14,552 nt of DNA from JAYZVT01 sp050248375 (GTDB lineage: Bacteria; Pseudomonadota; Alphaproteobacteria; Rhizobiales; Methyloligellaceae), in contig JBFWSL010000060.1 in assembly GCA_050248375.1 (NCBI GenBank), positions 1-14,552 on the forward strand. Reading direction: 5' to 3'. Positions 1 through 6,831 of the stretch are shown one piece after another. Under the pieces are notes generated by a model. It worked only from the letters and a program-made list of their open reading frames with translations. It did not search any database and was not told the origin of the DNA. Position 1 is the stretch's first letter; every line of letters begins with the position of its first letter. The position numbers were made by a program, and so were the translations under genes.

Positions 1-270
1 GTCGCAGGCCTCGAGCAGCTTCCTGAAGACCTCGGTTCCCTCCTTGGTCTTGGTGTCGAGGGTGATCGAACGCTTGTTGTGGTTCAGCATGGTGAAATTG
101 AGGCTGTCCGCGTCGGGAACGTCGCGGAGCTGGCCCCGGGTCGCGTCGCCGACGCCGGGGCGCTCCACCTTGATCACGTCCGCGCCGAACCAGGCCAGCA
201 GTTGCGTGCAGGTCGGTCCCGACTGAACATGGGTCATATCCAGGATGCGGACCCCTTCGAGAGCTTTCAT
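1..270 (-). CDS. frc: Formyl-CoA:oxalate CoA-transferase, N-terminal 90 codons (cut by window edge)
   Basis: The visible part begins MKALEGVRILDMTHVQSGPT and continues through CTQLLAWFGADVIKVERPG and FTMLNHNKRSITLDTK. This closely follows the N-terminus of class III CoA-transferases of the Frc type, including the HVQ-G-P segment whose Gln contacts CoA in the Oxalobacter enzyme. The family transfers CoA from formyl-CoA (or succinyl-CoA) to oxalate, giving oxalyl-CoA and formate in the cytoplasm. The catalytic Asp lies further downstream and is outside the window, so completeness cannot be judged. The start ATG (268-270) has only a modest CAGGTG Shine-Dalgarno. The gene lies 39 bp behind the oxc stop on the same strand, so the two are almost certainly co-transcribed. 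Family assignment is firm; CaiB-like relatives with other substrates are the alternative, but linkage to oxc argues for oxalate. Confidence 0.9.
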   Translation of the reverse strand, partial: MKALEGVRILDMTHVQSGPTCTQLLAWFGADVIKVERPGVGDATRGQLRDVPDADSLNFTMLNHNKRSITLDTKTKEGTEVFRKLLEACD

Positions 271-309
271 CGCGTGCACCTGTTTCTGAAAGGTTGAAGT
301 TGGAGCGGG

Positions 310-2052
310 CTACTTCTTCGCCACCACGCTCTGCGGATTGAGATTGCCGATGCGGCCGCTTTCGGTTCCGGCCTTCTCGTCGATGACGGCGTTGACAAGC
401 GCGGGCTTGCCGGAATCCATCGCCTCGTTGACGGCGCGGCGGAGTTCATCGGGCGAGGTGGCGTAGTAGCCGGCGCCGCCGAAGGCCTCCATCATCTTGT
501 CGTAGCGCGCGTCCTTGACGAACACGGTGGTGGCCACGTCCGCGCCGCCCGACGGGTTCACGTCGGTGCCGCGGTAGATTCCGCCGTTGTTGAAGACCAC
601 CACGCAGACCGGCAGCCCGTACCGGCAGATGGTCTCGATCTCCATGCCCGAGAAGCCGAAGGCGCTGTCGCCCTCGACCGCGAGCACCGGATGCCCGGTC
701 TCCACGGCGGCCGCGATCGCCTGGCCCATGCCGATGCCCATGATGCCCCAGGTGCCCACGTCGAGGCGCTTGCGGGGCTGGTACATGTCGATGATGCTGC
801 GCGCGAAGTCGAGCGTGTTGGCGCCCTCGTTCACCAGGATGGTCTCGGGACGCTCCTTGATGATGGTGCGCAGCACGCCGAGAGCGCCCTGGAAATCCAT
901 CGGCACGTTGTTGTTCTGCAGCTTCGGCGCCAGCCGGGCGACGTTGCTGTCCACCTTGTCGCGGATGGTCTTGATCCAGTCCGCCGGAGGCTTGGTCCAC
1001 TTGGCGCCCATGCCGTCGAGCAGGGCCTTCACGCAGGAGCCGATGTCGCCGACGACAGGCGCGGCGATCTCCACGTTGGAGTCCATCTCCCTGGGCTCGA
1101 TGTCCACCTGGATGAACTTCTGCGAGCCGGGCGCACCCCATGTCTTGCCCTTGCCGTGCGACAGCAGCCAGTTCAGCCGCGCGCCAATCAGCATCACCAC
1201 GTCGGCTTCCTTCAGCACCAGCGAACGTGCCGCGCCCGCCGACTGCGGATGGGTATCGGGGAGCAGGCCCTTGGCCATGCTCATGGGCAGGTAGGGGATG
1301 CCGCTCTTCTCGATGAAGGCGCGGATGTCGTCGTCGACCTGCGCGTAGGCGGCGCCCTTGCCGAGGATGACGAGCGGGCGCTTGGCGCCCTTCAGCAGCT
1401 TCAGCGCGCGGTCGATCGAGTCCCTGGAAGGAATCTGCGCCGGGGCCGGGTCGATCACCTTGACCAGCGACTGCTTGCCCTTGGCCGCGTCGATGGCCTG
1501 GCCGAGAAGGGCGGCGGGAAGATCGAGATAGACGCCGCCGGGGCGGCCCGAGACCGCGGAGCGGATGGCGCGGGCGATGCCGATGCCGATGTCCTCCGCG
1601 TGCAGCACGCGATAGGCCGCCTTGCACAGCGGCTTGGCGATGGCGAGCTGGTCCATCTCCTCGTAGTCGCCCTGCATCAGGTCGACGATCTCGCGCTCGG
1701 ACGAGCCGGACATCAGGATCATCGGGTAGCAGTTGGTGGTGGCGTGGGCCAGCGCGGTGAGGCCGTTGAGGAAGCCGGGCGCCGACACCGTCAGGCACAC
1801 CCCGGGCTTCTTGGTCAGATAGCCGGCGATGGCCGCGGCGTAGCCCGCGTGCTGCTCGTGGCGGAAGGAGAGGACCCTCATGCCCTCGGCCTGCATGTAG
1901 CGGCCAAGGTCCGTGATCGGAATGCCCGGCACGTTATAGATCGTGTTGATGCCGTTCAGCTTGAGCGCGTCGATAAGCAGGTGGAAGCCGTCGGTCAGCT
2001 CCTGCGGAGCTTCGGTGTCGGCGGGCTTGAGAGCCTTTGCGGTCGCGGACAT
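310..2052 (-). CDS. oxc: Oxalyl-CoA decarboxylase (ThDP-dependent)
   Basis: The enzyme decarboxylates oxalyl-CoA to formyl-CoA and CO2 with thiamine diphosphate and Mg2+. The product is about 580 residues, near the roughly 570 of the Oxalobacter enzyme. Three domains are visible: an N-terminal PYR domain with the catalytic Glu in FRHEQHAGYAAA (Glu near residue 66), a central domain at roughly residues 200-340, and a C-terminal PP domain with the ThDP/Mg motif GDSAFGFSGMEIE starting near residue 461 and ending in the NN of VVVFNNGGIYRG. VNEGANTLDFARSIIDMYQP and the Gly-rich segment after VGTWG also match Oxc rather than acetolactate synthase. Two ATGs are possible, at 2058 and 2052. GGGGAG (2061-2066) is 8 nt from the second and only 2 nt from the first, so 2052 is chosen. 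The 2058 ATG overlaps the stop of a small upstream ORF (TAATG). The frc gene follows 39 bp later. Confidence 0.96.
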   Translation of the reverse strand: MSATAKALKPADTEAPQELTDGFHLLIDALKLNGINTIYNVPGIPITDLGRYMQAEGMRVLSFRHEQHAGYAAAIAGYLTKKPGVCLTVSAPGFLNGLTALAHATTNCYPMILMSGSSEREIVDLMQGDYEEMDQLAIAKPLCKAAYRVLHAEDIGIGIARAIRSAVSGRPGGVYLDLPAALLGQAIDAAKGKQSLVKVIDPAPAQIPSRDSIDRALKLLKGAKRPLVILGKGAAYAQVDDDIRAFIEKSGIPYLPMSMAKGLLPDTHPQSAGAARSLVLKEADVVMLIGARLNWLLSHGKGKTWGAPGSQKFIQVDIEPREMDSNVEIAAPVVGDIGSCVKALLDGMGAKWTKPPADWIKTIRDKVDSNVARLAPKLQNNNVPMDFQGALGVLRTIIKERPETILVNEGANTLDFARSIIDMYQPRKRLDVGTWGIMGIGMGQAIAAAVETGHPVLAVEGDSAFGFSGMEIETICRYGLPVCVVVFNNGGIYRGTDVNPSGGADVATTVFVKDARYDKMMEAFGGAGYYATSPDELRRAVNEAMDSGKPALVNAVIDEKAGTESGRIGNLNPQSVVAKK

Positions 2053-2057
2053 CGTCA

Positions 2058-2147
2058 TTACTCCCCGGAGAATACGTGCCGATAACCCTGGCGACCGGCG
2101 CCACGGCGGGCTTCATGCTCAAGAAGGCTTTTCGTAGTGGCCGGCAT
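2058..2147 (-). CDS. Putative 29-residue leader ORF upstream of oxc
   Basis: On the minus strand an ATG at 2147 opens 29 codons, beginning MPATTKSLLEHEARR and ending YRHVFSGE, and closes with TAA at 2058-2060. The A of that stop region is shared with the first oxc ATG (TAATG). The start has an excellent Shine-Dalgarno, GGAGGG (2155-2160), 7 nt upstream, better than that of most genes here. The peptide is basic and hydrophilic, with no signal peptide, membrane segment or recognised family. The layout suggests a translated leader coupled to oxc, or a small protein of unknown role. The 138-145 bp between gntR and oxc hold no other ORF with a ribosome site. No homologue is known to me, so translation is inferred from the ribosome site and the stop-start overlap only. 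Confidence 0.45.
   Translation of the reverse strand: MPATTKSLLEHEARRGAGRQGYRHVFSGE
2061..2066 (-). promoter_or_regulatory. Shine-Dalgarno that decides the oxc start
   Basis: On the minus strand GGGGAG lies inside the last codons of the 29-codon leader ORF. It is followed by TAATGACGATG. Spacing is 2 nt to the first ATG (2058) and 8 nt to the second (2052), which favours the second. Because the site is inside a translated leader, ribosomes finishing the leader would land directly on the oxc start. Confidence 0.6.
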
Positions 2148-2197
2148 TTCGCGACCCTCCTCTCTTTCGTCCCCGAATTTGAAAGTCTTCTCTTTGC

Positions 2198-2881
2198 TCA
2201 GGCCGACGCGAAGTACTTCTCCACGTGGGCCTTGAGGTTCAGCGTATGCTCCCGCACCAGGCGTTCGGCGAGTTCGGTGTCCCGCGCCTCGAGCGCTTCG
2301 ATAATGTGCAGGTGATCGACGATCGAGCGGCTCGCCCGGTCGTCCTCCGAGATCGTGCGGGCGCGGATGGCGCGCACATGCATGAACAACCCGCTCGCCA
2401 TCTCGTTGAGCAGCTTGCACTTGCTCATCTTCAGGATGGCGGAGTGGAAGCGGATGTTGGCCTCGGAATACTCGTCGATGCGCGCCTTCACCCTGCTGCC
2501 GTCGATGGTGGCGAATTCGCGCAGCGCGGCGATTTCCTCGTCGCCGGCGTTCTGCGTGATCAGGCGCGCGGCCATGCTCTCCAGCGCCGCCCATACCGTG
2601 ATCATCTCAAGGATTTCCTCCTTGGACTTGCGCACGATGTAGATGCCGCGCCGCGGCACGATGTTGACCAGGCCTTCCTGGTCCAGACGCGCCAGCGCCT
2701 CGCGCAACGGCGTGCGCGAGATGCCGAACTGTTCCGACAGGCGGCGCTCGTCGAGCCGCAGTTCCGCGTTCTCGTCGTAGATGTTCATGCTCGTGATCGC
2801 GGATTTCAGCGACTCGTAGATGCGCGACTTGAGGCTGAAACCTTCCTCGATCGGTTTGATTTCGAGCTGCAGGTTATCCAT
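2198..2881 (-). CDS. GntR-family (FadR/FCD subfamily) transcriptional regulator
   Basis: The 227-residue protein has the usual length for a GntR/FCD regulator. The winged helix-turn-helix covers about residues 18-86, with the signature LDERRLSEQFGISRTPLREA (44-62) followed by LDQEGLVNIVPRRGIYI. The rest is an all-helical FCD ligand domain (about 95-220). Candidate metal-ligand positions are Asn142-x3-His146, His190 and His212. The start ATG (2879-2881) follows GAGGTGG closely. It sits between tctA and oxc on the same strand, with 171 bp in front of it that contain a perfect TGGTATACCA palindrome. FadR-type GntR proteins bind short palindromes of the TnGTnnnACnA kind, which this fits. I infer that it autoregulates and controls the oxalate genes through this site. 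The effector is unknown; oxalate or a CoA ester is plausible but not shown. Confidence 0.93.
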   Translation of the reverse strand: MDNLQLEIKPIEEGFSLKSRIYESLKSAITSMNIYDENAELRLDERRLSEQFGISRTPLREALARLDQEGLVNIVPRRGIYIVRKSKEEILEMITVWAALESMAARLITQNAGDEEIAALREFATIDGSRVKARIDEYSEANIRFHSAILKMSKCKLLNEMASGLFMHVRAIRARTISEDDRASRSIVDHLHIIEALEARDTELAERLVREHTLNLKAHVEKYFASA

Positions 2882-2947
2882 TGGTCCACCTCAAGGCCTG
2901 AAACCGCCATCCCGCGCGGGAACGTGCCGGGCGAGTCCGTGGTTCAC

Positions 2948-2957
2948 TGGTATACCA
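2948..2957. promoter_or_regulatory. GntR operator candidate upstream of gntR (TGGTATACCA)
   Basis: A perfect 10-bp palindrome, 66 bp upstream of the gntR start. On the minus strand it reads TATGGTATACCAG. The same 10-mer recurs at 6690 and 14496, always in front of a gene and never seen inside one. It overlaps the proposed -10 hexamer of the gntR promoter, which would suit repression. Confidence 0.65.
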
Positions 2958-2983
2958 TACACCACAGCCACGAAGCCCCGCAA
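2954..2983 (-). promoter_or_regulatory. Candidate promoter of gntR(-oxc-frc)
   Basis: On the minus strand TTGCGG (2978-2983) is followed after 18 bp by TATGGT (2954-2959), about 72 bp before the gntR ATG. Both hexamers are imperfect. The 171-bp gap behind tctA and the operator overlapping the -10 support a separate start here. Read-through from the tct genes remains possible, since no clear terminator separates them. Confidence 0.35.
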
Positions 2984-3052
2984 CACACAGTTGCCTGCGA
3001 ATCGGCGGAAAACGCCCGTTCCGTAACGTTCGCAATGGGTGACCCGCGCCCA

Positions 3053-4657
3053 CTATCGCCTCGGACCGCTGCGCCTGGCGGGAGACTTGCCCCGGCTCGC
3101 GGGCTTCGATGCGCCGGCCTTCGCCATTTCCGCACCGCCCGCCTCGTCCTCGTCGCCGGGAAACTCGCCGCGGCGCTTGTAGGCCAGGTAGACCGGGTAG
3201 ACGATCAGCCCGAGCGCGCACAGGAAGATGATGGCCGAAAGCGGACGGGTGAAGAAGACGGTCCAGTCGCCCCGCTCGCCCACCATGGTCTGGCGGAATG
3301 TGCTTTCCGCCAGCGGACCCAGCACTATGGCCAGCACCAGGGGCGCCATCGGATAGTCCAGCTTGCGCAAGAGGTAGCCGGCGGCGCCGAACAGCAGGAT
3401 CAGCCACGGATCGAACATGCGGCTGTCGGGCGCGAAGCCTCCCACGAAGCACAGCACGAAGATCAGCGGCGCCAGGATGGTGAAGGGCATCCTGAGCACC
3501 CACACGAAGAGCGGGATCAGCGCAAGGTTGATGATCAGGGTGAACAGGTTCGCCGAGTAGAGGCTCGCCGTCAGGCCCCAGACGAATTCCTTCTGCTCGA
3601 CGAACAGCAGCGGCCCGGGCGTCAGGCCCCAGATGATCATGCCGCCAAGCAGGATCGCCGTCGTGGGCGATCCCGGAATGCCGAGGGTGAGCATGGGCAG
3701 CATGGAGCCCGTGCTGGCGGCGTTGTTGGCGCATTCCGGCGCGACGACGCCGTTGATGGCGCCCTTGCCGTAAAGGCTGGGATCCCTCGACATGCTCTTG
3801 GTCATGCCATAGGCCATCAGCGAACCCGGCGTCGCGCCGGCCGCCGGCAGGATTCCGACGAAGTAGCCCAGGAAGGAGGACAGCACCATCACCCGGCCCG
3901 ACCGCCGCAGTTCGCCGAATGCGGCGAACATGCGCGAGACCGTGAACTTGTGCGATGCGATCTCCACCTTTCCCTTCGATTGCTCCATCGTCCACAGCAT
4001 CTCGCCGATGCCGTAGATGCCGATGGCGAGAACGATGAAGGAGATGCCGGCGTAGAAGCCAGGCAGGTCGAAGAAGATCAGCCGCGGACGTCCGGAGATG
4101 ATGTCGAGCCCCACCGCCGACAGCACGAGTCCCAGAAGGATCATGAAGATCGTCTTCGGGATGTCGTCGCCGCCAAGGCCGATGAAGGTGGCGAAGGCCA
4201 GAACCATGAGCGCGAAGCTCTCGGCGGGGCCGAATTTGAGCGCGAAGTCGGCGAGGGGAGGAGCGAACAGGGTGAACAGGATCACGGAAATGGTGCCGCC
4301 CACGAAGGAGGCGACGGCCGCCGCCACCAGCGCGTAGTCGGCCTTGCCCTGCATCGCCAGCGGCCGTCCGTCGAAAGTCGTCGCCACGGCGGTGGACGCC
4401 CCCGGTATGCCAAGCATGATCGAGGAAATGGCGCCGCCATACATGGCGCCGTAATAGATCGCGGCCAGGAAGATGATGGCTGCGGTCGGCGGCACGATGA
4501 AGGTTATGGGAAGCAGGATCGCCACGCCGTTCACGGAGCCGAGACCGGGCATGGCGCCGATGAACAGGCCGAGCAGGCAGCCCAGCACGAGCATGCCCAG
4601 ATTGAGCGGTTCGAAGGAGACGGCGAACCCCTCCATCAGATGTGTGAAGACTTCCAT
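3053..4657 (-). CDS. tctA: Tripartite tricarboxylate transporter, large membrane subunit TctA
   Basis: This 534-residue protein is the main transport subunit of a TTT-family secondary carboxylate importer in the inner membrane. Family marks include GAMPGLGSVNGVAILLP near residues 34-50, YYGAMYGGAISSIMLGIPG near 68-86, and in the second half GILPAAGATPGSLMAYG followed by APECANNAASTGSMLPMLTLGIPGS. The two Gly/Pro-rich motifs reflect the internal two-fold repeat of TctA. About ten or more hydrophobic segments are evident. The C-terminal 40 residues are charged and rich in Gly, Ala, Arg and Lys, and probably cytoplasmic. The start ATG (4655-4657) has GAGG 6 nt upstream. A 204-bp gap with no supportable gene separates it from tctB, longer than usual for this operon. 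Substrate cannot be read from sequence; linkage to oxc/frc suggests oxalate. Confidence 0.94.
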   Translation of the reverse strand: MEVFTHLMEGFAVSFEPLNLGMLVLGCLLGLFIGAMPGLGSVNGVAILLPITFIVPPTAAIIFLAAIYYGAMYGGAISSIMLGIPGASTAVATTFDGRPLAMQGKADYALVAAAVASFVGGTISVILFTLFAPPLADFALKFGPAESFALMVLAFATFIGLGGDDIPKTIFMILLGLVLSAVGLDIISGRPRLIFFDLPGFYAGISFIVLAIGIYGIGEMLWTMEQSKGKVEIASHKFTVSRMFAAFGELRRSGRVMVLSSFLGYFVGILPAAGATPGSLMAYGMTKSMSRDPSLYGKGAINGVVAPECANNAASTGSMLPMLTLGIPGSPTTAILLGGMIIWGLTPGPLLFVEQKEFVWGLTASLYSANLFTLIINLALIPLFVWVLRMPFTILAPLIFVLCFVGGFAPDSRMFDPWLILLFGAAGYLLRKLDYPMAPLVLAIVLGPLAESTFRQTMVGERGDWTVFFTRPLSAIIFLCALGLIVYPVYLAYKRRGEFPGDEDEAGGAEMAKAGASKPASRGKSPARRSGPRR

Positions 4658-4861
4658 GTCGTGCCTCGTGCGTTCCCTGTGTTCTTTCTTCTGTCAAATG
4701 CCGTTCTATGCGGCCGTGACGTCTGCTGAACGATCTGCCCCGTCTCCCGGGCGCGGGCGCAATTCACCCGTCGACAAACTTCCGTTGCGAAAAGCGGTCT
4801 GTTGTTTCGTCCTCTCGCGCTTCTTTCGGATCGGTGACGGGCTGCTCCCCCTTTTCCGGCC

Positions 4862-5365
4862 TCAGAAGATCAGCGCGTAGAGCGGATAGAAGAGAGGTTC
4901 GGTTATCCCTTTCGGGAAGATGATCTTCATCGCCCCCTCGAAGAAGAAGAACAGCGCGATGGGAGAGAGGACCGAGATCAGCCCGGTCGCGACCCAGCCA
5001 TGCTTTCCGACGAAGCGGATGTAGAAGAGCAGAAAGAGAAAGATCGATGCGTAGGCTCCGATGAAGTGGGTGCCCAGCAGCATCAGGAAGATGGCCCCGA
5101 CGGTGACGGACACCATCTGCAGCGTATGCTTGTCCATGAAGGGTTCTCTGGACTGGGCTTGCAGGGTCTTGCCCGTCCAGCCGCGCCAGAAGATCGCGAC
5201 GCAGCACAGCAGCATCACCAGCGAAAGCCAGAAGGGGAAGGCGCCGCTGCCGGGGCCCTTCTGCGCCACCCAGCCGATCTGCAACGGCGGGAGCTGGCTC
5301 AGATACATGAGGTAGAGGGAGAAGAGACCCAGGATTACGGCCATGGTGAGTTCAGCGCGGCGCAT
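4862..5365 (-). CDS. tctB: Tripartite tricarboxylate transporter, small membrane subunit TctB
   Basis: The 167-residue protein has four hydrophobic segments: about residues 8-22, 45-60, 83-115 (a long stretch broken around GTHFIGAYAS) and 124-150. This is the usual TctB topology and size. It begins MRRAELTMAVILGLFSLYLM, with WVAQKGPGSGAFPFWLSL typical of the first loop. TctB forms the membrane complex with TctA, and TctC delivers substrate from the periplasm. The start has a strong GGAGGGG Shine-Dalgarno a few bases upstream. TctB proteins are poorly conserved, so position between tctC (55 bp upstream) and tctA carries part of the assignment. The 204-bp stretch after its stop (4658-4861) contains only a shadow reading frame. 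Confidence 0.88.
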   Translation of the reverse strand: MRRAELTMAVILGLFSLYLMYLSQLPPLQIGWVAQKGPGSGAFPFWLSLVMLLCCVAIFWRGWTGKTLQAQSREPFMDKHTLQMVSVTVGAIFLMLLGTHFIGAYASIFLFLLFYIRFVGKHGWVATGLISVLSPIALFFFFEGAMKIIFPKGITEPLFYPLYALIF

Positions 5366-5420
5366 GGGTTCCCCTCCCTCTGCCTCGATTTCGCGTGTCG
5401 GTCGGTGACCGGTCTGCGAG

Positions 5421-6410
5421 CTACTTGATCTCGCCCATGTCCTTCAGAAGGGCTTCATGCACCTTCTTCTCGGTCTGGAAGTAGGACTGCAGCTTGTCGC
5501 CCGTCAGCCAGGCGCACTGCAGAGCCTGCTTCTTGCAGTAGTCCTGCCATTCGGACGAGTCGTAGACCTTCTTGAACAGGTTCACGTACCAGTCGGCGGC
5601 TTCCTTCGAGATGCCGCCGGGGGCGACAACCGAACGCTGCATGAAATAGTTCATGTCCTGCTTGCCGAGCGAGGCGAAGGTCGGAACCTTCTCGAAGCCG
5701 GCAATCGGCTCGGGCGTGAAGGCCGCCAGCGGACGGGACTTGCCCGCCTGGAAGAAGCCCATCTGCTCGGAGGGATTGTTCACCGTGGACTGCACATGGC
5801 CGCCGACCAGATCCTTCGCGACCGCTCCGCCGCCCTTGTAGGGGACGTAGGTCATCTTCAGGCCATAGGCCTTCTCGAGCATGGCGGTGACCAGCGAGTC
5901 TTCCTGGCCGGTACCGGTGCCGCCCATCTTCCATTCGGCGCCCTTCTCCTTGACCGTCTTGATGTAGTCTTCGACGGACTTGATGTCGGAGTCGGAGCTC
6001 ACCCAGAGGATGAAGGTGTCTTCCGCCAGCCGGGCGACCGGGGTGAACTCGGTGATGTCAACGCCGATGCCGGGATTGCGGAGGGGGGTGGTGTAATAGG
6101 AGTTCAGCGTCGCCATGATCACATGGTCGTCGCCCTTCTTGTCTTTCAGGTAACGCAGGGCCTCCGCGCCGGAGCCGCCGCCCTTGTTGATCGGGATCAG
6201 CGGGACAGGCGAGAGCTTGTGCTTTTCGACGATGCTCTGGATGAAGCGGGCGAGCTTGTCGGCGCCGCCGCCTTCACCCGCCATGATGACGAATTCGATC
6301 GGCTTCTTCGGCGTGAACTCAGCCATTGCCGGCTGGGTGAAAGCCGAAGCCGCCACCCCGAAACCGGCCGCAAGACCGACTCCGAGAATCAACCGTCTCG
6401 TGAATTTCAT
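5421..6410 (-). CDS. tctC: TctC/Bug-family periplasmic solute-binding protein
   Basis: The 329-residue protein is the extracytoplasmic receptor of the TTT importer. It opens with a signal peptide (MKFTRRLILGVGLAAG...) with a likely cleavage after Ala30 in PAMA-EF. The TRRLIL start could also be read as a weak twin-arginine signal. Mature motifs fit the Bug fold: AGEGGGADKLARF (ligand loop one), NKGGGSGAEALRYL, and VPYKGGGAVAKDLVGGHV (ligand loop two). Bug proteins bind small carboxylates through backbone amides of these loops. Two cysteines near the C-terminus, about residues 292 and 299, could form a disulfide. The start has GGGAGGA 6 nt upstream. It is the first gene of the minus-strand operon. 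Oxalate is the suggested ligand from context only; another dicarboxylate is possible. Confidence 0.94.
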   Translation of the reverse strand: MKFTRRLILGVGLAAGFGVAASAFTQPAMAEFTPKKPIEFVIMAGEGGGADKLARFIQSIVEKHKLSPVPLIPINKGGGSGAEALRYLKDKKGDDHVIMATLNSYYTTPLRNPGIGVDITEFTPVARLAEDTFILWVSSDSDIKSVEDYIKTVKEKGAEWKMGGTGTGQEDSLVTAMLEKAYGLKMTYVPYKGGGAVAKDLVGGHVQSTVNNPSEQMGFFQAGKSRPLAAFTPEPIAGFEKVPTFASLGKQDMNYFMQRSVVAPGGISKEAADWYVNLFKKVYDSSEWQDYCKKQALQCAWLTGDKLQSYFQTEKKVHEALLKDMGEIK

Positions 6411-6548
6411 ACCATTCCTCCCAGTTTTTTTATCGTGGGCACGGGGTGCGCCCGCGACGACTCTTCATTTTTTTGTTCCAAAACTCAATGGCCGGCCCGA
6501 GCCCTTACCGAGCATCTGATCTCGGCCTATTGGTTTGGTATGTGGTCC

Positions 6549-6577
6549 ATTGTATACCAGTCAACAATCTGATGCAA
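6549..6577 (-). promoter_or_regulatory. Promoter of the tctCBA operon
   Basis: On the minus strand TTGCAT (6572-6577) is followed after exactly 17 bp by TACAAT (6549-6554), a good sigma-70-type match. The predicted start near 6542 leaves a leader of about 130 nt before the tctC ATG. The -10 hexamer lies inside an operator-like palindrome, and AT-rich sequence upstream (6584-6600) could act as an UP element. Confidence 0.6.
6550..6559. promoter_or_regulatory. Imperfect GntR operator over the tct promoter
   Basis: TTGTATACCA differs from the perfect TGGTATACCA sites by one base. The changed base is also what makes the TACAAT -10 of the tct promoter on the other strand. Half-sites TGGTAT (6536-6541) and TGGTCCA (6543-6549) lie alongside on the tctC side. 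Binding here would block the -10. Confidence 0.5.
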
Positions 6578-6583
6578 TTGCAT
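6572..6583. repeat. 12-bp perfect palindrome ATGCAATTGCAT
   Basis: A perfect inverted repeat that contains the -35 hexamer of the tct promoter. It could be the site of a second regulator, or chance: a few perfect 12-bp palindromes are expected in a window of this size. Confidence 0.3.
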
Positions 6584-6664
6584 TCGTTAACATGATTTAA
6601 CTTCGGAACTCTTGGGCTTGCCGGATATGTCAAAAATCACGGTTCTCTGACAATTTTCGCCCGC

Positions 6665-6693
6665 TCGACAGTCACGTTGCTCTGGTATATGGT
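6665..6693 (+). promoter_or_regulatory. Candidate promoter of the sucC-like/sucD-like/fdh operon
   Basis: TCGACA (6665-6670) and TATGGT (6688-6693) are 17 bp apart. An alternative -10 is TATATG at 6686. The start would fall near 6700, giving a leader of about 130 nt. The -10 overlaps the operator, as at the gntR promoter, which uses the same TATGGT. The hexamers alone are moderate; the parallel arrangement adds support. Confidence 0.45.
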
Positions 6694-6699
6694 ATACCA
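6690..6699. promoter_or_regulatory. GntR operator candidate upstream of the ligase/fdh operon (TGGTATACCA)
   Basis: An exact copy of the palindrome found before gntR, in the context ATATGGTATACCACAA. An extra half-site TGGTAT (6683-6688) precedes it by one base. The centre is about 137 bp upstream of the sucC-like ATG and overlaps the proposed -10. Confidence 0.65.
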
Positions 6700-6703
6700 C
6701 AAG

Positions 6704-6729
6704 GCCGCCCCGCGGATGCCGGGGACGGC
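6704..6729 (+). other. Stable hairpin at the 5' end of the ligase/fdh leader
   Basis: The left arm GCCGCCCCG (6704-6712) pairs with CGGGG and CGGC (6720-6729) with a single bulged A at 6725 and a 7-nt loop, giving nine G-C pairs. It would be at the very start of the predicted transcript. No U tract follows. A second, smaller stem (GTCCT 6796-6800 with AGGAC 6805-6809, GGGG loop) precedes the ribosome site of the sucC-like gene. Confidence 0.4.
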
Positions 6730-6831
6730 ACAAAAGGCTCCGAAAGCATTGCGGACCCGCCCGGTGAAGGCACCCGGCCGATGCGACAGGGGTTTGTCCT
6801 GGGGAGGACGCACGTTGGAGGGTGAAGGGCG

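Larger units (their letters stand above)
6411..6831. other. Divergent intergenic control region between tctC and the sucC-like gene
   Basis: This 421-bp non-coding stretch separates two divergent operons. It is clearly more AT-rich than its flanks around 6540-6660. It holds a minus-strand promoter with an overlapping operator near 6550, a 12-bp palindrome at 6572, a plus-strand promoter with an overlapping operator near 6690, and structured leaders on both sides. In the tctC leader a 6-bp stem (6437-6453) sits near a T run (6425-6431), but the order is wrong for a terminator on either strand. No ORF with a ribosome site was found. Confidence 0.8.

Noticed and set aside
691..2085. A 464-codon open frame on the plus strand opposite oxc
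   Set aside because: Shadow of the oxc codon pattern; oxc itself is unmistakable on the other strand.
2225..4729. An 834-codon open frame on the plus strand opposite gntR and tctA
   Set aside because: It is rich in His, Gln, Arg and Glu without domain motifs, runs across an intergenic region and two well-supported genes, and lacks a ribosome site.
4658..4861. A possible small gene between tctB and tctA
   Set aside because: The only open frame is a continuation of a shadow frame of tctB, with no start and ribosome site of its own.
6425..6453. T run and nearby stem as an intrinsic terminator
   Set aside because: On the plus strand the T run precedes the stem, and on the minus strand the stem is followed by A rather than T; it also lies in the tctC leader.
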